DNA of 64,000 nt, from contig CBDEUQ010000003.1 in assembly GCA_965243325.1 (NCBI GenBank), forward strand, positions 3,038,001 to 3,102,000, given 5' to 3'. The notes beneath the pieces are model-generated. The model was not told where the DNA came from. It did not search any database and saw nothing but the letters and a program-made list of their open reading frames with translations. The position numbers and the translations under genes were made by a program. Below, piece after piece: positions 1-7,959 of the stretch (positions are counted from its first letter, which is position 1; every line of letters begins with the position of its first letter). This stretch comes from JANQOH01 sp965243325 (GTDB lineage Bacteria; Pseudomonadota; Alphaproteobacteria; UBA7887).

Positions 1-2049
1 ACCCTCAACCGCCTGTTCGCCGACGTCGGCAGCGAGAGCGAGCGCGGCTCGCTGCACCTCAACCTGTCGTTCGCCGACAACGACCTGATCGGCAACGGGT
101 TGGCGCCGACGGAGCTGTCGGACGTGAGCTACACGGCGAACTTCACGACGCCCGACCAGACGCAGAACCGCAACTTCCTGCTGTCCGGCCAGGGCAACAT
201 GTTCGTGAACGACCGGGTGTCGGTGCAGGGCAACCTCTACTGGCGGCGCCTCGACCGGCAGACGCTGAACGGCGACGAGATCGACGCCGAGAACTGCGAG
301 ATCGACGACGACGATCTGGACGAGCTCGTGGACGCGCTCGGCGATGCCGGGCTACTCGGGGCCGGAGGCGCCGGCGCGAGCGGGTTCATCTGCGGCGGCG
401 ACGATGACGACGACGACGAGGAAGGCGGCGAGCACGCGCACAACGGCGACGACGATGACGACGACGAAGAGGAAGAGCTCGCGGTCATCATCGACCAGGA
501 CGGACACGCGCTTGCCAGCTTCGACACCGAAAGCGGCGTCTACGGCGCGATGAACACGAGCACGACCGAGACGTCGAGCTTCGGCGGCGGCTTGCAGGCA
601 TCGATCGACACACAGTTCTCCGGCATGGCCAACCAGGTCGTCATCGGCGCCGGCGTCGACATCGGCCGAACCGAGTTCCACTCCGAATCCGAAGTCGGCA
701 GTCTGCTCATCAGCCGGGCCGTCACCCGCGGCCCCGGTTCGAAGCGGCGATACAATGTCGGTCTTTTCGAAGTCGAGTTCGAGGACGACGATGACGACCA
801 CGACCACGATGACGACGACAACGGCTACGTCGCCCGAGACGATGACGATGACGATGACGACCACCACCACGATCACGATGATGACGACGACCACAACGGG
901 CACGCGGCCCACGACGATGACGACGACGACGATGACGGGGAGGAAGGCGTCGAGCACAGCGCCGTCGCGCCGGTCGCCCTGGTCGCCGAGAACCGCTATC
1001 TCCGCGCCTACCTGTCAGACAGCCTTCGCCTGAACGACAACCTGACGCTTACCGGTTCGCTCTCGGCGGACCATGCCGAGATCGTGCTGACCGACGAGTC
1101 GGTCGTCTTCGGAGAGCTCCAGACGTCGCTGAACGGGAGCCACAGCTTCTTCAGCCTCAACCCGGCGATCGGGGCGACGTACTCGGTTCCGGGGCTCGCT
1201 TCGCCGGTCACGCTGTACGGCGGCTTCCGCCAGAGCAGCCGGGCGCCGTCTCCGGCCGAGCTGTCGTGCGCCGACCCGGAAGATCCGTGCAACCTTCCCA
1301 ACGCCTTCGTCGCCGACCCGCCGCTCGACCAGGTCGTCGCGCACACGTTCGAGGCCGGAGCGCGCGGCACGGTGTCGGGCGCCGGGAACGGCCTCTTCAA
1401 TTCGCTGGACTGGAGCGTGAGCGCGTATCACGCGACGAACTCCGACGACATCATCTTCATCGGTGCCGGCGTCGGCGTGTCGAGCGGCTTTTTCGACAAC
1501 GTTGAGGAGACCCGGCGCCAGGGGCTCGACGTGAGCGTCCGCGGTCGCGGGGACTGGTTGGACTGGTACGTGAACTACGGCTACGTCGAGGCGACCTTCC
1601 AGTCGTCATTCGACGTTTTCGCCCAGAACCATCCGTACGCCGTCGGGAGCCACATTCCGGTCGAGCCGGGCGACAATATCCCCGGCATCCCGGCGCATAC
1701 GCTGGGCGTCGGAGTCGATTTCGAGCCGATGGACGGTCTGCGCATCGGCCCGAGCGTGGTCTACCGCTCGGGCGTCTACCTGCGCGGCGACGAGGGCAAC
1801 CTGCTCGATCAGACGGACGGCTATACGGTGGTCAACGTCGATGCGAGCTACCGGATCGGCAAGCGGTTCGAGGTTTTCGGCCGCGTCGAGAACCTGTTCG
1901 ACGACCAGTACGAGACATTCGGAGTGCTCGGCGAAACCGGCGACGAAGTGCCGATCACCGAGCTTCCGGGCGGAATCACCAACCCCCGCTTCATTTCCCC
2001 CGGCCAGCCCCTCGCCGCCGTCTTCGGCGTCCGCATCAAACTGAACTGA
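1..2049 (+). CDS. TonB-dependent outer-membrane receptor, C-terminal part (partial)
   Basis: The frame is open from the first base, so the start, signal peptide and most of the plug lie outside the window; a TTG at 100 is only the first possible start, not the real one. What remains reads as a 22-strand receptor barrel: alternating aromatic/polar strands, a typical plasmid-independent ending (GGITNPRFISPGQPLAAVFG then VRIKLN) and a terminal strand rich in hydrophobic residues. Two very acidic insertions stand out, at about 400-477 (Asp/Glu runs) and about 784-960 (runs of Asp with interspersed His). They are presumably extracellular loops. His/Asp-rich loops are known in zinc receptors of the ZnuD type, so a metal or metal-chelate substrate is plausible, but siderophore or cobalamin uptake cannot be excluded. 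It ends at a strong hairpin facing the next gene tail to tail. Confidence 0.88.
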   Translation, partial: TLNRLFADVGSESERGSLHLNLSFADNDLIGNGLAPTELSDVSYTANFTTPDQTQNRNFLLSGQGNMFVNDRVSVQGNLYWRRLDRQTLNGDEIDAENCEIDDDDLDELVDALGDAGLLGAGGAGASGFICGGDDDDDDEEGGEHAHNGDDDDDDEEEELAVIIDQDGHALASFDTESGVYGAMNTSTTETSSFGGGLQASIDTQFSGMANQVVIGAGVDIGRTEFHSESEVGSLLISRAVTRGPGSKRRYNVGLFEVEFEDDDDDHDHDDDDNGYVARDDDDDDDDHHHDHDDDDDHNGHAAHDDDDDDDDGEEGVEHSAVAPVALVAENRYLRAYLSDSLRLNDNLTLTGSLSADHAEIVLTDESVVFGELQTSLNGSHSFFSLNPAIGATYSVPGLASPVTLYGGFRQSSRAPSPAELSCADPEDPCNLPNAFVADPPLDQVVAHTFEAGARGTVSGAGNGLFNSLDWSVSAYHATNSDDIIFIGAGVGVSSGFFDNVEETRRQGLDVSVRGRGDWLDWYVNYGYVEATFQSSFDVFAQNHPYAVGSHIPVEPGDNIPGIPAHTLGVGVDFEPMDGLRIGPSVVYRSGVYLRGDEGNLLDQTDGYTVVNVDASYRIGKRFEVFGRVENLFDDQYETFGVLGETGDEVPITELPGGITNPRFISPGQPLAAVFGVRIKLN

Positions 2050-2059
2050 CGGCCCCCCC

Positions 2060-2090
2060 GGCGGCCCCCGGCTTCGCGCCGGGGGCCGCC
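2060..2090. terminator. Perfect 13-bp GC hairpin between convergent genes
   Basis: Arms at 2060-2072 and 2078-2090 are exact reverse complements (GGCGGCCCCCGGC) around a TTCGC loop. It sits 10 bases after the receptor stop and 7 bases after the converging gene's stop, so it could serve both strands. No T tract follows on either side, so intrinsic termination is inferred from the stem alone. Confidence 0.6.
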
Positions 2091-2096
2091 GCCCCC

Positions 2097-2651
2097 TCAC
2101 GGTTCCAGCGGCGGCGCTATTCCGTCCGGCAGCGGCGCGCGGAAGACGTTGAGAGTCATCGAAACCAGCGTGTAGTAGCCGAGCACGCCGACGAGCTCCA
2201 CGACTCCGTCGCGTCCGAGCAGCGCTTCCGCCGCCGCGTAGCGCACATCCGACACGTCGTGAGACGTCAGCAGCTCCTGCGCGAAATCGTACACGACCGC
2301 TTCGTCCTCGTTGGCGAAAGCGGGGCGCTTGCGCGCCTCGAGCGCGTCGACGACGGCGGGCGCGAGGCCGGCGTCGAGCGCGAACTTCTTGTGCGCGTAC
2401 CACTCGTATTGCGCCGTCCAGTGGCGCCCGACGCACAGGATCGCGAGCTCCTTCAGGCGCGCCTCGATCGACGTGCCGAACCTGAGCAGGGCGCCAAGCT
2501 CTTGCGCCCGGTCGGCGAACTCCGGGCTCTGCAACCACGCATTGAACGGCCCGTAGCGGCCGCTGCCGCGCGGACCGGCGGCGATCCTGTCGTGAACGCC
2601 GCGCTGCGCCTCGGTCATCTCTCCGGGCTCGAGAAACGGAATCCGGCTCAT
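2097..2651 (-). CDS. Carboxymuconolactone decarboxylase / AhpD-like protein
   Basis: 184 residues. The core (about 60-110: EARLKELAILCVGRHWTAQY then EWYAHKKFALDAG) is the helical CMD/AhpD signature. The usual redox CxxC is missing: a single Cys is followed by GRH, with the conserved Glu and His positions kept (EWYAH). This fits the peroxidase-less subgroup of the superfamily, not true AhpD. The ATG overlaps the stop of the upstream MeaB gene (ATGA), so it is the third gene of the mutase operon and translationally coupled. The substrate is unknown; lactone or small-acid chemistry near propionate catabolism would be a guess. Confidence 0.8.
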   Translation of the reverse strand: MSRIPFLEPGEMTEAQRGVHDRIAAGPRGSGRYGPFNAWLQSPEFADRAQELGALLRFGTSIEARLKELAILCVGRHWTAQYEWYAHKKFALDAGLAPAVVDALEARKRPAFANEDEAVVYDFAQELLTSHDVSDVRYAAAEALLGRDGVVELVGVLGYYTLVSMTLNVFRAPLPDGIAPPLEP

Positions 2652-3676
2652 CTTTCCTCATCTCCCTTCGGTTGTCCGCGGGTCTCCGCATGCGTCCGCC
2701 GGTCTGCAAGGAACGCCTCGACCAGATCGCGCGCGGCGGTACCCGGCGCAAGACAGCCGCCGGCGACGCGGCGCTCGATGTCGGCGAGCCGCGCGGATAC
2801 GGCGGGCGCGGCGCGAAGCCGCGCATCGAGGCTTTCTCTCACTTCCGCCCACATCCATGCCACCGCCTGCGCGGTGCGGCGCCTCGCCATTCCCTCGCCG
2901 ACCGCCGCGACGAATGCCTCCACAGCCTCCCACAATTCGTCCATGCCGCGGCGCTCGAGCGCCGAGCAGCCGAGAACCCGCGGCGTCCAGCCCGGCGTCG
3001 GCGGGCGCAGAAGGCGCAATGCGCTCTGGAATTGCGCGCGGGTCTGTCCCGCGGCTGCCGTCAGCGCGCCGTCGGTCTTGTTCACCACGACGAGATCGGC
3101 GGTCTCCACGATGCCGCGCTTGATCCCCTGCAACTCGTCGCCGGCGCCGGGCGCCACGAGCAGCAGGAACACGTCGACCAGGTCGCGGACGGCGATTTCG
3201 GACTGCCCCGCACCTACGGTCTCGACGATCACCGTGTCGTAACCCGCCGCCTCGCAGAGCAGGACCGCCTCACGCGTGCGCCGGGCGACGCCGCCCAGCG
3301 TTCCGGCGCTCGGACTCGGGCGGACGAAGGCGCGCTCGTGACGGGAAAGGCGGACCATGCGCGTCTTGTCGCCGAGGATGGCACCGCCGCTCCGCACGCT
3401 CGACGGATCGACCGCGAGCACCGCCAGACTCCGGCCGCGGTCGAGGGCGTGGAGACCGAACGCCTCGATGAAGGTCGACTTGCCGACGCCCGGGGCGCCG
3501 GATACGCCGAGGCGAACGGTGCCTCCCTCATCCGTGCGCAGCGCCGCAAGCAGCGCTTCCGAAGCGGCACGGTGGTCGTCGCGGGTCGATTCGACAAGCG
3601 TGATGGCGCGCGCCAGCGCGCGGCGGTCGCCAGCGCGGATGGCGCGCGCTTGTTCGGAGGTCTCCTCCGCCTTCAC
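2648..3676 (-). CDS. meaB: Methylmalonyl-CoA mutase-associated GTPase MeaB (ArgK family)
   Basis: 342 residues from a GTG that overlaps the mutase stop (GTGA at 3676-3673). The G3E GTPase motifs are all present: Walker A GAPGVGKST at residues 60-68, DPSS after the switch, ETVGAGQSE, and NKTD for guanine recognition. In the known family this protein gates adenosylcobalamin loading of the mutase and protects it from inactivation. The gene order mutase-meaB and the overlap support the same role here. A very long reading frame covering this gene and running back across the mutase region is an artefact of high GC; the GTG overlap and family length set the start. Confidence 0.92.
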   Translation of the reverse strand: MKAEETSEQARAIRAGDRRALARAITLVESTRDDHRAASEALLAALRTDEGGTVRLGVSGAPGVGKSTFIEAFGLHALDRGRSLAVLAVDPSSVRSGGAILGDKTRMVRLSRHERAFVRPSPSAGTLGGVARRTREAVLLCEAAGYDTVIVETVGAGQSEIAVRDLVDVFLLLVAPGAGDELQGIKRGIVETADLVVVNKTDGALTAAAGQTRAQFQSALRLLRPPTPGWTPRVLGCSALERRGMDELWEAVEAFVAAVGEGMARRRTAQAVAWMWAEVRESLDARLRAAPAVSARLADIERRVAGGCLAPGTAARDLVEAFLADRRTHAETRGQPKGDEER

Positions 3677-5826
3677 GCCGCTTGGCGCCGGGCGTCGATC
3701 AGGCCGAGGACCGTGCGCGCGGCCTCCGGCACCGGCGTGCCCGGCCCGAAAACGGCGCTCACGCCGGCCGCGCATAACGCATCGTGGTCGCGGTCGGGGA
3801 TGGTGCCGCCGCAGACGACGAGGACGCCGCCGGCACCGGCCTCGCGCAGCGCAGCGATCAACGCCGGGACCAGCGTCTTGTGGCCGGCTGCCTGGCTGGA
3901 AACGCCGACGACGTGCACGTCGTTCTCGACGGCCTCGCGCGCCGCCTCCTCGGGAGTCTGGAACAGCGGCCCGATGTCCACGTCGAACCCGATGTCGGCG
4001 AAGGCGGTGGCGATCACCCGGGCACCGCGATCGTGACCGTCCTGGCCCAGCTTGACGACGAGCAGACGCGGGCGGCGGCCCTCGCCGCGGGCGAACGCCT
4101 CGACCTCGGCGCGCACGGCGGCGAGACCGTCGTCGTCCTCGTACGCGGCGGCGTAGACGCCGCGGATGCCGTCGGCGCTGGCACGATGGCGACCGAACGC
4201 GGACTCGAGCGCATCCGACACCTCGCCGACCGTAGCGCGCCGGCGCATCGCCTCGATCGTCAGCGCCAGGAGATTGGCCTCGGCGCCGCGGGCGCCCGCT
4301 GTCAGCGCCGCAAGCGCCGCACGGCACGCCGCCTCGTCGCGCGTCGCGCGCACGGTCTCGAGGCGAGCGATCTGCTGCGCCCGCACCGCGCGGTTGTCGA
4401 TGTCGAGCAGATCGACCGGTTCGTCCTTGTCCGGGCGGTACTTGTTGACGCCGACGACCGTCTCCTCGCCGCGGTCGATGCGCGCCTGGCGCATCGCCGC
4501 CGCCTCCTCGATGCGCCGCTTGGGAAGGCCGGCGAGCACCGCCTTGGTCATGCCGCCGAGCGCCTCCACTTCGTCGATGAGCACTCGCGCAGCAGCGATC
4601 AGGCTCGCGGTAAGGTGCTCGACGTAGTACGAGCCGCCGAGGGGATCGACGACGTTGGCAATGCCCGTCTCCTCCTGAAGAACGAGCTGGGTGTTGCGGG
4701 CGATACGCGCCGAGAACTCGGTCGGCAGCGCCATCGCCTCGTCGAACGCGTTGGTGTGCAGCGACTGCGTGCCGCCAAGCGCGGCGGCGAGCGCCTCGAG
4801 CGTCGTCCGCACCACGTTGTTGTACGGATCGCGCGCCTGCAGCGACACGCCCGAGGTCTGGCAATGGGTGCGCAGCATGAGCGACCGCGGGTCCGACGGC
4901 GCAAAGTGCCGGCGCATGAGGTCGGCCCACAGGAAACGCGCGGCGCGCAGCTTGGCGATTTCCATGAAGAAGTTCATGCCGACGTCGAAGAAGAACGACA
5001 GGCGCGGTGCGAACGCGTCGACGGCGAGGCCGCGCGAGGCGGCGGCGCGAACGTACTCGATACCGTCGGCGATCGTGTACGCGAGCTCCTGCACGCAGGT
5101 CGCCCCCGCCTCCTGCATGTGGTAGCCGGAAATCGAGATCGAGTTGAAGCGCGGCATGTGCCCCGCCGACCAGGCAATGATGTCGGCGACGATCCGCATC
5201 GACGGCTCGGGCGGGTAGATATAGGTGTTGCGGACCATGAACTCCTTGAGGATGTCGTTCTGGATGGTCCCCGACAGGCTCGCCGCCTCGACGCCCTGCT
5301 CCTCGGCGGCGACGATATAGCCGGCGAGCACGGGCAGCACGGCTCCGTTCATCGTCATCGACACGCTCATCCGGTCGAGCGGCACGCCGTCGAAGAGGAT
5401 CTTCATGTCTTCGACCGAGTCGATGGCGACTCCCGCCTTGCCCACGTCGCCGACGACGCGCGGATGGTCGGAGTCGTAGCCGCGGTGGGTCGCCAGATCG
5501 AACGCGACCGACAGCCCCTTCTGGCCCGCGGCGAGATTGCGGCGGTAGAAGGCATTGGACTCCTCTGCTGTGGAGAAGCCCGCGTATTGACGCACGGTCC
5601 ACGGCCGCGCGGCGTACATGGTCGCGCGCGGGCCGCGCACGAACGGCGCGATGCCCGGCAGCGTATCGAGATGCTCGAGCGCCGCCAGGTCGGCGGCCGT
5701 GTAGAGCGGCTTGACGGCGATGCCCTCCGGCGTCCGCCACGTCAGCGACTTGGGATCCGCGCCCCTCAGTTCGCGTCCGGCGAGAGCCGTCCAGTCGGTC
5801 AGCGTTGGCTTGGCAAAGGCGGCCAT
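3673..5826 (-). CDS. Methylmalonyl-CoA mutase (single large subunit)
   Basis: 717 residues, close to the 714-residue E. coli enzyme. The N-terminal TIM barrel carries the family stretches RPWTVRQYAGFSTAEESNAF and GLSVAFDLATHRGYDSDHP. The C-terminal B12-binding domain carries GQDGHDRGARVIA with the DxHxxG-type cobalamin histidine, then GVSSQAAGHKTL. It isomerises methylmalonyl-CoA and succinyl-CoA in the cytoplasm using adenosylcobalamin, usually in propionate and branched-chain catabolism. It is the first gene of a three-gene minus-strand operon with meaB and an AhpD-like gene, divergent from the DUF815 ATPase across an 89-base gap. I saw no cobalamin riboswitch in that gap. Confidence 0.95.
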   Translation of the reverse strand: MAAFAKPTLTDWTALAGRELRGADPKSLTWRTPEGIAVKPLYTAADLAALEHLDTLPGIAPFVRGPRATMYAARPWTVRQYAGFSTAEESNAFYRRNLAAGQKGLSVAFDLATHRGYDSDHPRVVGDVGKAGVAIDSVEDMKILFDGVPLDRMSVSMTMNGAVLPVLAGYIVAAEEQGVEAASLSGTIQNDILKEFMVRNTYIYPPEPSMRIVADIIAWSAGHMPRFNSISISGYHMQEAGATCVQELAYTIADGIEYVRAAASRGLAVDAFAPRLSFFFDVGMNFFMEIAKLRAARFLWADLMRRHFAPSDPRSLMLRTHCQTSGVSLQARDPYNNVVRTTLEALAAALGGTQSLHTNAFDEAMALPTEFSARIARNTQLVLQEETGIANVVDPLGGSYYVEHLTASLIAAARVLIDEVEALGGMTKAVLAGLPKRRIEEAAAMRQARIDRGEETVVGVNKYRPDKDEPVDLLDIDNRAVRAQQIARLETVRATRDEAACRAALAALTAGARGAEANLLALTIEAMRRRATVGEVSDALESAFGRHRASADGIRGVYAAAYEDDDGLAAVRAEVEAFARGEGRRPRLLVVKLGQDGHDRGARVIATAFADIGFDVDIGPLFQTPEEAAREAVENDVHVVGVSSQAAGHKTLVPALIAALREAGAGGVLVVCGGTIPDRDHDALCAAGVSAVFGPGTPVPEAARTVLGLIDARRQAA

Positions 5827-5915
5827 GACGGTCCCGCAACTTCCGGCGTCCGCCGCAGCCTACAACGTTCGCACGCACGCGAACAGTTGGCCGGCGGCGT
5901 GGTAAGGTCGGGCGC

Positions 5916-6773
5916 ATGACCGACCGCGATGTCCACGCCGCGCTCGCGCGCATTGCCGCGGCGCTCGACCGGCTGGCGCCGCCACCGCTTCCCGCAACCG
6001 ATCTCGACTCGGCGGACGCCTGGGTGTGGCAGCCACGGTCCGCCCGCCTGCATCCCGTCCGGCGGGTGAGCCGCGTGCCGCTCGACCTCCTCCGGGGGAT
6101 CGACCGCGTGCGCGACATTCTGTACGAGAACACGCGGCGTTTCGCCGCCGGCCTGCCGGCCAACAACGCCCTGCTGTGGGGAGCGCGCGGCATGGGCAAG
6201 AGCTCGCTCGTCAAGGCCGTCCATGGTGCGCTGTGCGTCGAGACGCCGGGGCGGCTGGCGCTCGTCGAAATCCACCGCGAGGACGTCGAGAGCCTGCCCC
6301 GCCTGCTGGAACACCTGCGCGCGGCGCCGAGGCGCTTCGTTCTGTTCTGCGACGATCTGTCGTTCGACCGCGACGATACGTCATACAAGTCGCTCAAGGC
6401 GGTGCTCGAAGGCGGGATCGAGGGCCGTCCCGACAACGTCGTGTTCTACGCCACCTCGAACCGCCGCCACCTGATGCCGCGCGACATGATCGAGAACGAG
6501 CGCTCGACCGCGATCAGTCCGTCGGAAGCGGTGGAGGAGAAGGTGTCGTTGTCCGACCGCTTCGGCCTGTGGCTGGGTTTCCACAACTGCGACCAGCCGA
6601 CCTATCTCGAGATGGTCGAAGCCTATGCACGACGCCACGACCTGCCGCTGGCGCCCGAGGCCTTGCGCGCCGAGGCCATCGAATGGGCCGTCACGCGCGG
6701 CGGCCGCTCGGGCCGCGTCGCGTGGCAGTACATCCAGGAGCTTGCCGGCCGCCTGGGCAGGACTTTGGAGTGA
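5916..6773 (+). CDS. DUF815-family AAA ATPase
   Basis: 285 residues. Walker A appears as GARGMGKSS at about residues 88-96. Walker B-like RFVLFCDDLSF follows, then YKSLKAVLEGGIEGRPDNVV and FYATSNRRHL, which are hallmarks of the DUF815 family (predicted AAA+ ATPases common in proteobacteria). The function of the family is not established. It is preceded by a GGTAAGG element at 5901 as a possible ribosome-binding site. It is divergent from the mutase and converges on the HupE/UreJ gene with about 106 bases between the stops. I find no partner gene that reveals its job. Confidence 0.88.
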   Translation: MTDRDVHAALARIAAALDRLAPPPLPATDLDSADAWVWQPRSARLHPVRRVSRVPLDLLRGIDRVRDILYENTRRFAAGLPANNALLWGARGMGKSSLVKAVHGALCVETPGRLALVEIHREDVESLPRLLEHLRAAPRRFVLFCDDLSFDRDDTSYKSLKAVLEGGIEGRPDNVVFYATSNRRHLMPRDMIENERSTAISPSEAVEEKVSLSDRFGLWLGFHNCDQPTYLEMVEAYARRHDLPLAPEALRAEAIEWAVTRGGRSGRVAWQYIQELAGRLGRTLE

Positions 6774-6879
6774 TCATCCGGGCGGCGTAACGCGCGCAGA
6801 CCCGTCGAGCCCCCGGGGGCCAATTGCCATCAGGTCCGAAGCGGGATCCGTCCCGCCCATCGTCCGACGCGGCGGGCGT

Positions 6880-7959
6880 CTACCCCAGCAGCGTGCGTTC
6901 CAGGAGCCACCACGCGCCGAGAGCGGCAACCCCGGCGGATGCGGCCATGACGATGCGGGGATCGCGACGGTCGCCGGTGAGGCGATCGACGAGAAGCAGC
7001 AGCGGGACCGCGACGCCGACGATGAGGATCTGGCCGATTTCGACGCCGATATTGAAGAACGCGAGCGCCAGCGCCAGCGCGTCCTGCGGCAGGCCGAAAT
7101 CGCGAAGGACGCCGGCGAAGCCGAATCCGTGCACGAGGCCGAGGAAAAACGCGATCTTCCAACGCCGGCCTACGTCGCGGAAGAAGAAGTTCTCCGCTGC
7201 CACCCAGACGATGCTCGCGGCGATCAGCGGTTCCACCAGCGTTCCCGGCAGGGAGACGATGTCGAGTACCGCCAGCGCGAGCGTGATCGAGTGGGCGACG
7301 GTGAAGGCCGTGACCACCTTGACCACCGGCCACAGACGCCGCGCCCACAGCAGCAGCGCGACCACAAAGGCGATGTGGTCGTAGCCGATCGCGATGTGTT
7401 CGATTCCGGACACGGTATAGCGCCGGATCACCGCAAAGGCGGACGGAGGCGGCTCGCTCAGGCGGAACGTGTCGTGCTCGGCCGTCAGCACGTCCTGGCT
7501 CGCCTCGTCACCCTCCAGAACAAGGACGTTCTGGATGGCCAGCGTTTCGCCGTCGAGGAACAGGCGATTGCGGTACAGGAGTCCCTGGTCGGCCTCGCAC
7601 CGCCACACCGTGGTCAGGACCACACCGTCCTCGTCCGCTTCCGGGGCTCCCGGCTCGGCGTCGCACGGCGTTCCGTCGGCATGGGCGACGGCCGCGCCGG
7701 TCGTGAGATGGGCGACCACCCGCTCGGCAAGGCCGGCGAGAACCTCGGGCCGAACCGTGTCCGTCTCGCGCTCGACGATCTCGGTCCCGAGCGCGGCGTC
7801 GAGATCCAGCCCCTTGACCGCGAGTTCGGTGGTGACCGAGGTCCCCACGATATCGATGCGCACGCTGCTCACGCCGCTGCGATGCGCGTGCGCGGGCTCG
7901 AATGCGCACAACGCCGCCCACAGGCAGGCCATCGCCGCGAGCGAGCGTCTGGCGTTCAC
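6880..7959 (-). CDS. HupE/UreJ-family membrane protein
   Basis: 359 residues from GTG 7959, which overlaps the stop of the upstream ligase (GTGA); a start further upstream would run deep into that gene. A signal peptide ends near AHAHRSG, followed by a periplasmic beta-rich segment to about residue 185. The C-terminal half is a polytopic HupE/UreJ_2 domain: GYDHIAFVVALLLW, VTAFTVAHSITLAL, AASIVWVAAENFF, LVHGFGFAGVL. Conserved intramembrane His/Asp residues suggest transport of a transition metal such as nickel or cobalt, by analogy to HupE, but the substrate is not shown. The coupling to an acyl-CoA ligase gene is unexpected. Confidence 0.85.
   Translation of the reverse strand: MNARRSLAAMACLWAALCAFEPAHAHRSGVSSVRIDIVGTSVTTELAVKGLDLDAALGTEIVERETDTVRPEVLAGLAERVVAHLTTGAAVAHADGTPCDAEPGAPEADEDGVVLTTVWRCEADQGLLYRNRLFLDGETLAIQNVLVLEGDEASQDVLTAEHDTFRLSEPPPSAFAVIRRYTVSGIEHIAIGYDHIAFVVALLLWARRLWPVVKVVTAFTVAHSITLALAVLDIVSLPGTLVEPLIAASIVWVAAENFFFRDVGRRWKIAFFLGLVHGFGFAGVLRDFGLPQDALALALAFFNIGVEIGQILIVGVAVPLLLLVDRLTGDRRDPRIVMAASAGVAALGAWWLLERTLLG

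Noticed and set aside
352..957. Antisense frame rich in Val/Ile over the Asp repeats of the receptor
   Set aside because: It is the reverse complement of GAC/GAT repeats; the hydrophobic runs are a coding artefact.
5827..5915. Cobalamin riboswitch upstream of the mutase
   Set aside because: The gap is 89 bases and I see no B12-box-like conserved element.
2648..6436. A single 1262-codon minus-strand frame across meaB, the mutase region and the DUF815 gene
   Set aside because: Only the last 342 codons (MeaB) look like protein; the rest is antisense or off-frame to the mutase and ATPase and rich in Arg/Ala as high-GC shadows are.
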